Assembly: GCA_024363285.1 (NCBI GenBank)
Contig: AP024710.1
Location: 3,132,001-3,196,000 of the forward strand
Reading direction: 5' to 3'
Length of the DNA stretch: 64,000 bases
Source: Leptolinea sp. HRD-7
Lineage (GTDB): Bacteria > Chloroflexota > Anaerolineae > Anaerolineales > Anaerolineaceae
The position numbers and the translations under genes were made by a program. Of the stretch, positions 37,246 through 46,458 are shown piece after piece. Numbering within the stretch: position 1 is the stretch's first letter; each line of letters opens with the position of its first letter. A model generated the notes under the pieces. It was not told the DNA's origin and ran no database searches. It worked only from the letters and a program-made list of their open reading frames with translations.

Positions 37246-38055
37246 ATGAAAAAGGCACTATTATTAACAGCAATTTTCGGTTTTGTGTTGGCTTGCAACT
37301 TTGTCAACGCCGCCAATCCAGGGCGTAGAGATATAATCGCCACTCATGTGGCGGAGCAATTGACCTCGTCACCGATCGCCACAGTCACCGGCACACCAGA
37401 TTTGGCAGGTACCGCAACCGCCGAAGCTCCTACTCCCACCGAAACTGAAACACCTGTCCCAACCGCCACCGAAACGGCCACGCTTTCACCAGAACGGCTC
37501 AGATTAGGTACCCCAACCTGGAAAGAAACCTTCGATAAAGTCAACCAGAACTTCTATCAGTCCGATGATGATCAGAAACGTTTCGCCTACGAAAATGGTT
37601 CATTGGTAATGACAGCCAAAAACGCCAATGGTTGGATGAGTTGGAGCATGAGCTATCACAAACCCAAGAACTTCTATCTGGAGGCAACTTTTCGGACCGA
37701 AACCTGCTCAGGCGCTGATCAGTATGGAATTGTTTTCCGCGCGCCGGATTACAATGATGGATACTTTCTGGGAATCAGTTGTGATGGAAAATACTCATTG
37801 CGTATTTATTCTCAGAAAGGCATGCTAATCCCCTGGACATTCAACCCGGCCATTCATGCCGGCCCCAACATGGTCAACCAAATAGGCATCCTTGCCCACA
37901 ATGACCAGTATTCCTTCTACGCGAACGGGATATTATTACAGCAAATCCAGGAGCCGACCTATCTGGAAGCCGGTCTGTTTGGAACATACATCGCATCTAT
38001 CAATACCCCTAATTTCACTGTACGTATGGACGAGATCGATCTCTGGAACCAATGA
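37246..38055 (+). CDS. Lipoprotein with LamG/concanavalin-like domain
   Basis: The ATG at 37246 gives a clear lipoprotein signal ending in FVLAC (lipid Cys at residue 17); the upstream extension overlaps a divergent gene and is rejected. The product is 269 residues. A Thr/Pro-rich linker (about 50-90) leads to a domain of about 180 residues with WKETFDKV, a strand pattern like DUF1080 or LamG jelly-rolls (LEATFRTETCSGADQYGIVF, YSLRIYSQKG) and a final MDEIDLWN. These domains often bind glycans. A TATAAT at 37213-37218 may belong to its promoter. Confidence 0.78.
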   Translation: MKKALLLTAIFGFVLACNFVNAANPGRRDIIATHVAEQLTSSPIATVTGTPDLAGTATAEAPTPTETETPVPTATETATLSPERLRLGTPTWKETFDKVNQNFYQSDDDQKRFAYENGSLVMTAKNANGWMSWSMSYHKPKNFYLEATFRTETCSGADQYGIVFRAPDYNDGYFLGISCDGKYSLRIYSQKGMLIPWTFNPAIHAGPNMVNQIGILAHNDQYSFYANGILLQQIQEPTYLEAGLFGTYIASINTPNFTVRMDEIDLWNQ

Positions 38056-38127
38056 TCCAGGGGTAGATCAATCACTTAAGGTGGGATTAAATATGAAAAA
38101 TCAAACCATCGGAGCTTTCTTTACGGC

Positions 38128-40233
38128 ATGGACTTGAGGCCGCAGCAAAACCAGATCCTGGAATACCCATTAGATAAAAAACTGTTTCTGCGAGGACTAT
38201 CAGGCACAGGCAAGACCACTGCAGCCGTCGCCCGCCTGGAACAGATGATCAGACAGGGGATTCCAGCTGAATCCATACTCGTGCTTACTCCCCAACGCCC
38301 GCTGGGAAAACCTTATTTTGTTTTGGCAAACCGCCCGGATCTTCCCGCCGGTGGACGCTTATCAATCCTGACCATCGGAGGGCTCGCCCGCCGAATGGTT
38401 GAACTATTCTGGCCTTTGATAGCCGAATCCGCCGGATTTACCCACCCAGAGATAGCACCTCAATTCCTTACGGTAGAAACCACCCAGTATTTTCTCAGTC
38501 GCATTATTGACCCTCTGCGTGAACAGGGCTACTTTGACGGACTGGCGATTGAACCGTTGAGACTTTACAGTCAGATTCTCGACAATCTGAACAAAACGGC
38601 CGTTGTGGGTTTCCCGCTAGATGAAATCAGCCCTCGGCTTCGTGGAGCCTGGAATGGCAATCAAGCAGAAGCCCGTTACTTTGACCAGGCTCAAGAGTGC
38701 GCGATAAAATTTCGCCGATATTGTCTTGATAATTCCCTTCTGGATTTTTCTTTGCAGATTGATGTCTTTGCAAAGCACCTATGGCAGGAACCGGTTTTTC
38801 AGGAATACAGGAAAAATCAATACGAACATCTGGTTTACGATAACATGGAAGAAGATTATCCTGTGGCGCATGATCTTTTGCGTGACTGGTTGCCGGTTTT
38901 CAAAAGCGCTTTGCTCATCATGGATGATTCCGCTGGTTACCGTTCCTTCCTTGGCGCCGACCCGGAATCGGCTGCCAACCTATCTCTGACCGCAGATAAA
39001 ATCTTGCGTTTTACTGAACCGATACTCACACCGGCACCGATGATTGAATTCCGCCGGTATCTGGTAGAAAACATCCGCCTTGAAAAACCCGTTGAACCGA
39101 GTGAACCGGTAAAGTTGCCGTGTATCCATTTGCACTACAATCGTTTCTTTCCACAAATGCTTGATTCAGTATGCCGGCAAATTGAATCGCATGTTCAATC
39201 GGGTGCCCGCCCCGGTGATATCGCCGTTCTCTCTCCCTTTGTTTCCGATTCATTGCGTTTTTCTCTACAAATCCGGTTGGAGAAAATGGGCATTCCTGTC
39301 ACTTCCCATCGGCCGGGGCGTGAGCTGCGCAATGAACCGGCTGTCTGCTGCCTGTTCACCATGGCCAAACTTGCCCATCCTCAGTGGATGTTGAAAGTCA
39401 CCCCGCTGGAATTTCGGTCTGCCATCATGACAGCCATTGACGGATTGGATATGCTGCGGGCAGATCTGATGGCCAACACTTTGCTCAAGCGACAGTCGGA
39501 AGGCAATACGCTCAATCCGTTTTCATCCTTGAAGCCAGAGATGGCTGACCGCATCACCTACCAGGTTGGTGAGAAGTATGAGACGATCCGTCTGTGGCTT
39601 TCATCAGCCCAACAGACCGGGAAGCCGGATCTTTCCGGTTTCTTCAGCCGCTGTTTCGGTGAATTACTCTCACAGAAGGGTTTCGGTTTTCATCGCTCGT
39701 ACGATCTGGCAGATGCCACGGAACGCCTGATCGGATCAACCCGCGAATTCATGCAGGTCATTGAACCAACCCTTCCAGATGGTTCCGCGGGGGCTGAATT
39801 TCTGGGTCTTCTGGAAGAAGGGATTACCGGGGCACAATACCTCCCATCCTGGCAGGAAGAACGCCCGGATGCTGTGTTGATTTCTCCGGCATTTACTTTT
39901 CTAATGCGCAACCAGGCATATCCGGTTCAATTCTGGCTGGATCCGGGTAATACCGGCTGGTGGGAACGGCTCAACCAACCGTTGACCCACCCCGTGGTGC
40001 TCAGCCGAAGCTGGCCGGCGGGAAAAAAGTGGACAGATGCCGAAGAGCTGAACCACAACCAGAATACCCTTGTAAACCACACGGGCGGCCTTTTAAACCG
40101 CTGTACCGGAACCTTGCATCTCTGCCTTGTTCAAGTGGATGAACAGGGAAACGAGCCGCGCGGGCCGTTGCTGCAGGCCGTCAATCGCTTCCTGCGCTAC
40201 CACCCGGGAGGTATTGAACTCCATGATGCCTGA
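38128..40233 (+). CDS. SF1 helicase-like protein with degenerate motifs, AddB/RexB-like subunit
   Basis: This 701-residue protein has an intact Walker A GLSGTGKT (23-30) and other UvrD/Rep motifs in weakened form: VYDNMEEDYP where DExQD is expected and MDDSAGYRSFLGADP where GDxxQSIYxFRGA is expected. The 2A-like part GDIAVLSPFVSDSLRF is recognisable; the TxHxxKGLE motif is not seen. It probably binds ATP or DNA but may not translocate. It overlaps the next gene, a UvrD-like helicase, and a nuclease gene follows, so it is read here as the AddB-like partner. No nuclease or Fe-S motif is in this protein. Confidence 0.75.
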   Translation: MDLRPQQNQILEYPLDKKLFLRGLSGTGKTTAAVARLEQMIRQGIPAESILVLTPQRPLGKPYFVLANRPDLPAGGRLSILTIGGLARRMVELFWPLIAESAGFTHPEIAPQFLTVETTQYFLSRIIDPLREQGYFDGLAIEPLRLYSQILDNLNKTAVVGFPLDEISPRLRGAWNGNQAEARYFDQAQECAIKFRRYCLDNSLLDFSLQIDVFAKHLWQEPVFQEYRKNQYEHLVYDNMEEDYPVAHDLLRDWLPVFKSALLIMDDSAGYRSFLGADPESAANLSLTADKILRFTEPILTPAPMIEFRRYLVENIRLEKPVEPSEPVKLPCIHLHYNRFFPQMLDSVCRQIESHVQSGARPGDIAVLSPFVSDSLRFSLQIRLEKMGIPVTSHRPGRELRNEPAVCCLFTMAKLAHPQWMLKVTPLEFRSAIMTAIDGLDMLRADLMANTLLKRQSEGNTLNPFSSLKPEMADRITYQVGEKYETIRLWLSSAQQTGKPDLSGFFSRCFGELLSQKGFGFHRSYDLADATERLIGSTREFMQVIEPTLPDGSAGAEFLGLLEEGITGAQYLPSWQEERPDAVLISPAFTFLMRNQAYPVQFWLDPGNTGWWERLNQPLTHPVVLSRSWPAGKKWTDAEELNHNQNTLVNHTGGLLNRCTGTLHLCLVQVDEQGNEPRGPLLQAVNRFLRYHPGGIELHDA

Positions 40234-42442
40234 ACTTCGCCGCGCACAGGCGGATGTCCTGTCCTATGAATCCGGAAAAATGGGCGTCTCCGCTGTTCCC
40301 GGCAGTGGAAAAACCTTTACCCTCTCATTGTTAGCGGCTGACCTGATCCGTCGTAATGTACTGGCAGATAATCAGGAAATACTGATCGTCACACTGGTAA
40401 ACAGCGCGGTAGATAATTTCTCAAAACAAATCTCGCGTTTTACCGACCGTTACCAGCTTCCGCGCAACTATGGTTACCGAGTTCGCACATTACACGGGCT
40501 GGCCAATGACATTGTGCGCGATAGACCCGAACTGGCAGGTCTGCCTTCTGATTTTCGTATTTTGGATGAAAATGAGTCCACCCGCATCTTGCAAGACAAA
40601 GTGGATGCCTGGAGACGAGGGCATCCTGACCTTGAAGAGCTATGGACTGCACCTGATGCGGATGCGTTCAGAGCATCGCAGGGTTGGGCTCGTTTACTGG
40701 TAACCATTTCCAACAATTTCATTCGACAGGCGAAAGATCTGGCTATCAGCCCCCAAACCGTGGCAGACGAAGCCGCCCGGTCCGGGTCATTACTGTTGCA
40801 AATGGCCTCCAGTGTGTATTCAGACTATCAACTGGCATTGAACTTCCGCGGTGCCGTCGATTTTGACGACCTTATCCGCCTGGCTTTACGGTGCCTGCAA
40901 ACTGACCCGGAATATCTTGCCCGCCTGCAATACCGTTGGCCCTATATTCTTGAAGATGAAGCCCAGGATAGCAGCCATATGCAAGAAATGATCTTGCGGC
41001 TGCTTTCTTCACGCAGCGGCAACTGGGTTCGCGTGGGTGATCCCAATCAGGCAATTTATGAAACATTCACCACAGCCGACCCGAAATTCCTGGTAGATTT
41101 CCTTAAAGAACCTGACGTGCTTTCTCGTGAACTGCCCAATTCTGGCCGCTCAGCCAAAAACATTATCCGGCTGGCCAATCACTTGATCGAATGGGTGCAG
41201 CAAAGCCACCCGGCAGAAGAGTTGCGTAATGCGTTGGTTCGTCCCTTGATTCAACCAACCGACCTGAATGACCCGCAACCCAACCCCCTGGACCGACCGA
41301 ACAATGTTTACATCGATACACGTAGGTGCAATTCAGAAGACGAAATTAAAAAAGTCTGCCGCAATGTAAAAAACTGGCTGGCAAATCACTCGGATGAAAC
41401 AGCCGCCATTCTGGTTACCAGCAATAAACGAGGCAGTGACATAGCCGATAGCCTGCGTGAAATGGGAGTGGAGCCTGTTGAACTATTGCGTGTCAGCCGG
41501 TCAACTCGCAAGACAGCAGAATTCCTTTCCTTCTGCCTCAAATTTTTGAACAAACCGTCAAAGCGACTACTTTCTGAAATCATTGCTCTGTATTACCGCT
41601 TTCACACACCAGAGGATCAGCAGGATGATGCCATAACGGAAGTCCTGTCTCGTGCCATATTGAAAATTGACCCAATGGAATGTTACCTTTCACCTACCCC
41701 GGTGCAAAATTGGCGCAAGTCACTCACTGGAAGCCCATTGCCAGATTCTGCGGTGACCCTGCTGGAACAATTCCAGCTTTGCATGGAACGATGGATGGGC
41801 GCCACATTGTTACCCATCGACCAGCTTATTCTGACAATCTCTCAGGATGTCTTCACCGAAGCCTGTGACCTTGCTCTGGCACATAAGGTGGCTGCTATGT
41901 TGGAACGCGCGTCTCGCTCATACCCGGATTGGGATCTGGGAAACTTTGCCGAAGAGTTGGAAAGCGTCTCGAAAAACCAGTCGAAAATAGCCGGATTCAG
42001 TGACGAAGACCTGGGATTTGACCCCGATCTGTATAAAGGCCGGGTGCTGGTCACAACCATTCATAAAGCCAAAGGGTTGGAATGGGATCGGGTATACCTG
42101 CTCTCTGCCAACAACTACGATTTCCCATCGCTTCAACCATACGACCAATATCTCTCGGAAGAATGGTTTGTTCGTGACCGTATCAATTTACCAGCCGAAG
42201 CCATTGAAAGCTTGCAGCGTTTTGCAGATGGAGACCCGTTGGCATTTCTCGCCCAACCCGGCGAAGCGACGTTGGAAGCCCGCCGCAAATACTGCGCTGA
42301 GCGCCTGCGCCTGCTGTTCGTGGGTATTACCCGCGCCCGCCGTGAACTGGTGATTACCTGGAACACTGGCCGCCGTGATGACCTGTTAATGGCGCTGCCC
42401 GTTACCGAACTGGCAGAATTTATCAAAAGGGACACCCCATGA
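40223..42442 (+). CDS. UvrD/AddA-like SF1 helicase without nuclease domain
   Basis: The ATG at 40223 has GGGAGGT ten bases upstream and overlaps the preceding stop by 11 bp; a frame starting 96 bases earlier is rejected. The 739-residue protein keeps all main SF1A motifs: SAVPGSGKTFT, DFDDLIRLAL, ILEDEAQDS, RVGDPNQAIYETF, NSGRSAKNI, TTIHKAKGLEWDRVYLL and LFVGITRARRELVITW. It should translocate 3'-5' on DNA. The AddA C-terminal nuclease is absent; the next gene encodes a nuclease instead. Confidence 0.9.
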   Translation: MMPELRRAQADVLSYESGKMGVSAVPGSGKTFTLSLLAADLIRRNVLADNQEILIVTLVNSAVDNFSKQISRFTDRYQLPRNYGYRVRTLHGLANDIVRDRPELAGLPSDFRILDENESTRILQDKVDAWRRGHPDLEELWTAPDADAFRASQGWARLLVTISNNFIRQAKDLAISPQTVADEAARSGSLLLQMASSVYSDYQLALNFRGAVDFDDLIRLALRCLQTDPEYLARLQYRWPYILEDEAQDSSHMQEMILRLLSSRSGNWVRVGDPNQAIYETFTTADPKFLVDFLKEPDVLSRELPNSGRSAKNIIRLANHLIEWVQQSHPAEELRNALVRPLIQPTDLNDPQPNPLDRPNNVYIDTRRCNSEDEIKKVCRNVKNWLANHSDETAAILVTSNKRGSDIADSLREMGVEPVELLRVSRSTRKTAEFLSFCLKFLNKPSKRLLSEIIALYYRFHTPEDQQDDAITEVLSRAILKIDPMECYLSPTPVQNWRKSLTGSPLPDSAVTLLEQFQLCMERWMGATLLPIDQLILTISQDVFTEACDLALAHKVAAMLERASRSYPDWDLGNFAEELESVSKNQSKIAGFSDEDLGFDPDLYKGRVLVTTIHKAKGLEWDRVYLLSANNYDFPSLQPYDQYLSEEWFVRDRINLPAEAIESLQRFADGDPLAFLAQPGEATLEARRKYCAERLRLLFVGITRARRELVITWNTGRRDDLLMALPVTELAEFIKRDTP

Positions 42443-43263
42443 CACTGCCTGTTGATTTTGTCTTTACACAGAACAATCTGCAAGACTTTGTGGATTGTCC
42501 ACGCCGCTTTCAATTAAAGTACATTTTGAAAACCGCCTGGCCGGCGCCGGTCAGTGAACCGATCGAAGAACACAATCGCCTGATTGAACTTGGAACACAA
42601 TTCCATATGATGGTCCATCGGTTTTATCTGGGTATCCCGGCCGATGTTATTACCCTCCATGTGACAGACGAAGACCTTCTGGCATGGTGGAATGCCTTCA
42701 TGAACAACCCACCGACAAATATGCCTCCAGGCCGACAACCGGAAATTTCATTGTCCATGCCGTTTGCCGGATTCCGCCTGGCCGCAAAAATTGATCTGCT
42801 TGCGGTAGAAAAGGGAAAACGAGCGGTAATCTATGACTGGAAAACCACCCACCAGCAACCTCGGCCGTACTTCTTAAAAGAACGCATTCAATCGTTGGTT
42901 TACCCTATGCTGGTAATAAAAACCGGTGGTGCGCTGAACGAATACAAACCCTTTAACCCGGCTCAAGTCAGTATGGTTTACTGGTATCCCGCTTTCCCTG
43001 ACAGCCCTGTCACTCTAAATTTTGACCCGGATTGGATATCAAGCACTGAAGCCAAATTGACCCGCCTCGTGAACCAGATCGCGGAAATGCGAATGGAAAT
43101 TTATCCGCTGACTGTCGATGAGACAAAATGCAAGTTCTGCCAGTATCGTTCTCTGTGCGAACGAGGCATTTACGCCGGGAACCTGGACGAAGAGGATGAA
43201 GGGGACGAGGAAGGTTCCCTTCTTGACATCAACTTTGATGATATCCAGGGGATTGCCTTCTGA
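42439..43263 (+). CDS. RecB/Cas4-type PD-(D/E)XK nuclease with Fe-S cluster
   Basis: The 274-residue protein has a complete nuclease core: H60, D119 in AAKIDLLA, D133 and K135 in IYDWKTT, and the QSLVYPML motif (Q151). Four Cys, C20 (DCPRRF), C231, C234 and C240 (CKFCQYRSLC), match the split 4Fe-4S cluster of AddB and Cas4 nucleases. The C-terminus is very acidic. It overlaps the helicase gene by 4 bp and the recJ start by one base. No cas genes are nearby, so it is most likely the nuclease arm of the AddAB-like set. Confidence 0.88.
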   Translation: MTLPVDFVFTQNNLQDFVDCPRRFQLKYILKTAWPAPVSEPIEEHNRLIELGTQFHMMVHRFYLGIPADVITLHVTDEDLLAWWNAFMNNPPTNMPPGRQPEISLSMPFAGFRLAAKIDLLAVEKGKRAVIYDWKTTHQQPRPYFLKERIQSLVYPMLVIKTGGALNEYKPFNPAQVSMVYWYPAFPDSPVTLNFDPDWISSTEAKLTRLVNQIAEMRMEIYPLTVDETKCKFCQYRSLCERGIYAGNLDEEDEGDEEGSLLDINFDDIQGIAF

Positions 43264-45587
43264 TGCGCCGGGAGACTATCTGGCAATTACGCCAACCGGT
43301 TGACATTCCACCCGCCCTGCTCGAATTTACAGGTCAAGATAGGGTCATTGCCGGGTATCTTGTTCAGCGAGGAATTACCACACCGGAAGAAGCAGACCGC
43401 TACCTTAACCCTGACCCCAAAAACCTGACAAATCCATTTGAACTACCGGAAATGGACTTTGCGGTAGAACGCCTGTTGAAAGCCCTCTCATCAAGAGAAA
43501 AGATCGGCATCTGGGGTGATTTTGACATGGACGGACAGACGGCTACCTCTGTGCTGGTTGAATGCCTTACAAAACTGGACGCGGACGTGGAATATTATCT
43601 GCCGATCCGCAACCGGGAATCACACGGAATTGCCATTCCCGCGCTGGAAATGTTTCTGAAAAAAGGAATTCAATTGATGGTCACCTGCGACACAGGGATT
43701 TCTGAAGTTGCATCCATCAGATATGCCATGGAACGTGGGGTAGATGTAATTATCACCGATCACCATGCCCTGCCGGATGCGCTGCCTGAAGCCGTCGCCC
43801 GAGTAAACCCGCGCCGCTTATCGCAAGATCATCCATTGGGGTCACTTTCAGGCAGTGCGGTTGCCTTTGAATTGATGCTCGCGTTATGCCGTCAGCTGGA
43901 ACGAGAAACAATCGCCTTTGAGAGCATTGACCTGGCTGCCGTCGGCTTGATTGCCGATATGGCACCATTGAAGCTGGACGGCCGATTGATCGCCCAGCTT
44001 GGCTTACAACAGCTAAATAACAGGCCGCGTAAGTTTGTCAACGCCATCTTTACCGCGTCTGGAAATAAAAACAGTACCATCGATGAACAGACCATCGGTT
44101 ACACTATCGCGCCGCGCCTGAACGCTGCCGGCCGGTTGAAAGATGCCAACCCGTTTGTGGGTTTCCTTACCGGGAGGCTTTCAGACACTGAAATGGAAGC
44201 CATGGCCAATGAGCTCGAGGCTTTAAATGCCAACCGAAAATGGTTGAGCAACCAGGTGTATCAATCCGCTATCGGTCAGATCGAACGTCAACCTCAGATC
44301 GTAGAAGAACCGGTAATTCTTGTTTCGCATCCTACGTGGGAAGGCGGCGTTCTCGGGCTGGCTGCCGGTCATCTGGCCAAAGAATTCCACCGCCCGGCTA
44401 TTGTGATGCGTGAAATGCCAGACGGACGATACGCCGGTTCTGCCCGCTCTGTGGAAGGAATCGATATCATTCGAGCAATCAATGCGGGGGCGTCACTTTT
44501 AACCACACATGGCGGGCATCCTATGGCGGCCGGTTTGTCACTACGGGCAGAAAATCTTCCGGAATTCAAACACATTTTATTTCGCCACGTGCTTGACCAG
44601 GATTTTGACCCTGAAGCTCCTGCTGTAATTGAACTGGATGAAGAATTATCTCTGGCGCAGATCACACCGGAATTCCATTACTCCATCCGTAAACTGGCGC
44701 CGTTTGGCATTGAAAATCCACCGCTGTTGTTTTGTTCCCGCCGGGTGTATATAACCGGCACAAAACCATTAGGACGAACCCGCGAGCATTTTCAATTCAC
44801 GATTGAAGATGAACAGGGCAATTCCACTCAGGCCGTCTGGTGGAACGCATCGGAATCAGAGATACCCGCTGGTTGGTTTGATCTGGCTTACTCTCTTAGC
44901 GTCAACGAGTACAAAGGGAAGATCACCCTGCAAGCGGTTTGGACAGACTTTCACATGGTGGAGGAACCGGAAGAGCAAACCGCGCAGATATCAACCGAAA
45001 GATTTATCGATTTCCGCGCTCATCTAGATCCAATGGCAGATGCTTTACTGGCCTGCCGGGGTACCGATTACCTGGTATATCAAGAACCATACGATCGGAA
45101 TAATCCGGTTTCCTGCGGTCGAAACCAACTTTACCCCACCACAAACCTTATACTTGCATCCGTTCCTCCGTCATGGCAGATCTTCCAGCAGATCGTAAAT
45201 AGGACAAATCCAGAAAAAATTTATCTTGTATTTGAGCAGACTCCAGAATACTCAAAGAAATCCCTTATCGAACAACTTTACGCGCGGATTCATCACGCGG
45301 TTTACCATCGGAATGGCATTGTCGCTGTGGCCGAATTGTCCCAGGCGTTAAACACACGCCTTGAAACTACCGAAACAGCCCTGCGGTGGTTGGAAGCGGC
45401 CGGGAAGATATCGATCAAGTTTAGTGACTCACAATTGATGGAGGTGACTTTCCAAAATTCACCTTCATCAAAACAAACGATGGACTCCCTGGAACGCACC
45501 CTTGAATTTCTCCTTTCTGATACAAACGCCTTCCAGAATCAGATCAAACAATATGAGATCGAGGCAATCTCCACCGCCTTAAAATAG
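43263..45587 (+). CDS. recJ: Single-strand DNA-specific exonuclease RecJ
   Basis: The 774-residue protein is a DHH phosphoesterase: GDFDMDG (D86, D88, D90), TCDTG (D143), ITDHH (166-168), and the DHHA1 motif HGGHPMAAG. It is longer than the usual 560-600 residues. The extra C-terminal 200 residues end in a winged-helix-like segment (VAVAELSQALNTRLETTETA). RecJ degrades 5' ended single strands in recombination and repair, which would complement the helicase-nuclease genes upstream. The ATG overlaps the preceding stop (TGATG). Confidence 0.93.
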   Translation: MRRETIWQLRQPVDIPPALLEFTGQDRVIAGYLVQRGITTPEEADRYLNPDPKNLTNPFELPEMDFAVERLLKALSSREKIGIWGDFDMDGQTATSVLVECLTKLDADVEYYLPIRNRESHGIAIPALEMFLKKGIQLMVTCDTGISEVASIRYAMERGVDVIITDHHALPDALPEAVARVNPRRLSQDHPLGSLSGSAVAFELMLALCRQLERETIAFESIDLAAVGLIADMAPLKLDGRLIAQLGLQQLNNRPRKFVNAIFTASGNKNSTIDEQTIGYTIAPRLNAAGRLKDANPFVGFLTGRLSDTEMEAMANELEALNANRKWLSNQVYQSAIGQIERQPQIVEEPVILVSHPTWEGGVLGLAAGHLAKEFHRPAIVMREMPDGRYAGSARSVEGIDIIRAINAGASLLTTHGGHPMAAGLSLRAENLPEFKHILFRHVLDQDFDPEAPAVIELDEELSLAQITPEFHYSIRKLAPFGIENPPLLFCSRRVYITGTKPLGRTREHFQFTIEDEQGNSTQAVWWNASESEIPAGWFDLAYSLSVNEYKGKITLQAVWTDFHMVEEPEEQTAQISTERFIDFRAHLDPMADALLACRGTDYLVYQEPYDRNNPVSCGRNQLYPTTNLILASVPPSWQIFQQIVNRTNPEKIYLVFEQTPEYSKKSLIEQLYARIHHAVYHRNGIVAVAELSQALNTRLETTETALRWLEAAGKISIKFSDSQLMEVTFQNSPSSKQTMDSLERTLEFLLSDTNAFQNQIKQYEIEAISTALK

Positions 45588-45612
45588 GCCGGAAACCTCC
45601 AGGACGGCGAGC

Positions 45613-45659
45613 TTGACGGTTGATCGTATTTCGTTTAATATTGTTTCGTTATTTTCGCC
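45613..45659 (+). promoter_or_regulatory. Promoter and putative operator of the winged-helix gene
   Basis: TTGACG (45613-45618), a 17-base spacer and TAATAT (45636-45641) form a promoter. Directly after it, TTTCGTTATTTTCGCC (45644-45659) covers the expected transcription start. The same 16 bases recur at 46391-46406 before the degV-type gene. Confidence 0.6.
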
Positions 45660-45662
45660 AAA

Positions 45663-46373
45663 ATGAAGAAAAAACTTACCTACCGCCAGCAGCAATTTTT
45701 ACGCAAGTTCGTTGAGCTGTACCACTCGATGGGACAGCCTGTTCACTACGCTACCGTGGCTGAGCGGATGGGCGTCGGCAATGTGACATCATACGAAATG
45801 CTGCGTCTGTTGGAAGATCGCGGATATCTACTGGCGGAATACCATCCCAACCCCGAACAGCATGGCCCGGGTCGATCGGTGGTCACATTTTATCCAACTG
45901 AATTCGGCGAAAAATTTGTCAATGATCTACCTTTGCTTACCGAAAAAGATGAGGAATGGGAAGTAACGCGTGACCAGTTGCTGGGTGAATTGGAAAAGAT
46001 CAAGCCGGAAGGTTATGAAAATTGGATGTCACAGCTTCTTTCGCATCTGCCCGAAGAAGTTTCGCCACTAACATACACGATGAAACTGGTAACAACCATC
46101 ATCATCACACTGGTATCGATTAAAGATGTACCTGCCGTACGGACTGTTTTGGAAAAATTAAGCCGGATCGGCTTGCCCCATGAGATCAGTCTGAACGTCT
46201 TTTCTGGAATAACGATGTTTCTTTCCATCTGGGATAGAACGAACAGATGGTCAGCGGCTTTTTTCTCATCACAGATGAATCGGTTCGAGAATGCCGTATC
46301 TCAATTGAGCGAGGATAGCAAGAAAAAAATCTGTGACTACACCCGGGACCTGATCCGAATATTGACTATTTAA
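45663..46373 (+). CDS. Winged-helix DNA-binding regulator
   Basis: The first 80 residues of this 236-residue protein form a LexA/HrcA-like winged helix: KLTYRQQQFLRKFVELYHSMG, the recognition-type helix MGVGNVTSYEMLRLLEDRGYL and a wing with GRSVVTFYPT. The remaining 150 residues are mostly helical, with a hydrophobic stretch (KLVTTIIITLVSI), possibly for ligand binding or dimerisation. I do not recognise the effector domain. The start is four bases after the putative operator, so autoregulation is likely. It precedes a DegV gene, which suggests control of fatty-acid use. Confidence 0.75.
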   Translation: MKKKLTYRQQQFLRKFVELYHSMGQPVHYATVAERMGVGNVTSYEMLRLLEDRGYLLAEYHPNPEQHGPGRSVVTFYPTEFGEKFVNDLPLLTEKDEEWEVTRDQLLGELEKIKPEGYENWMSQLLSHLPEEVSPLTYTMKLVTTIIITLVSIKDVPAVRTVLEKLSRIGLPHEISLNVFSGITMFLSIWDRTNRWSAAFFSSQMNRFENAVSQLSEDSKKKICDYTRDLIRILTI

Positions 46374-46406
46374 TTTTTTAAGGTTTATTTTTTCGTTATT
46401 TTCGCC
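46362..46406 (+). promoter_or_regulatory. Promoter and putative operator of the degV-type gene
   Basis: TTGACT (46362-46367) lies in the last codons of the regulator gene. An AT-rich -10 (TTTATT, 46384-46389) follows, and then TTTCGTTATTTTCGCC (46391-46406), identical to the element at 45644-45659 and in the same place relative to the promoter. Confidence 0.5.
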
Positions 46407-46458
46407 GATCAGGAAAGACCGATATTATTTCACCCCCAAATCGAACAGGAAAACCATA

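Noticed and set aside
42439..43263. Cas4
   Set aside because: The nuclease and Fe-S pattern would fit, but the gene is embedded between a helicase gene and recJ and there is no CRISPR in the window.
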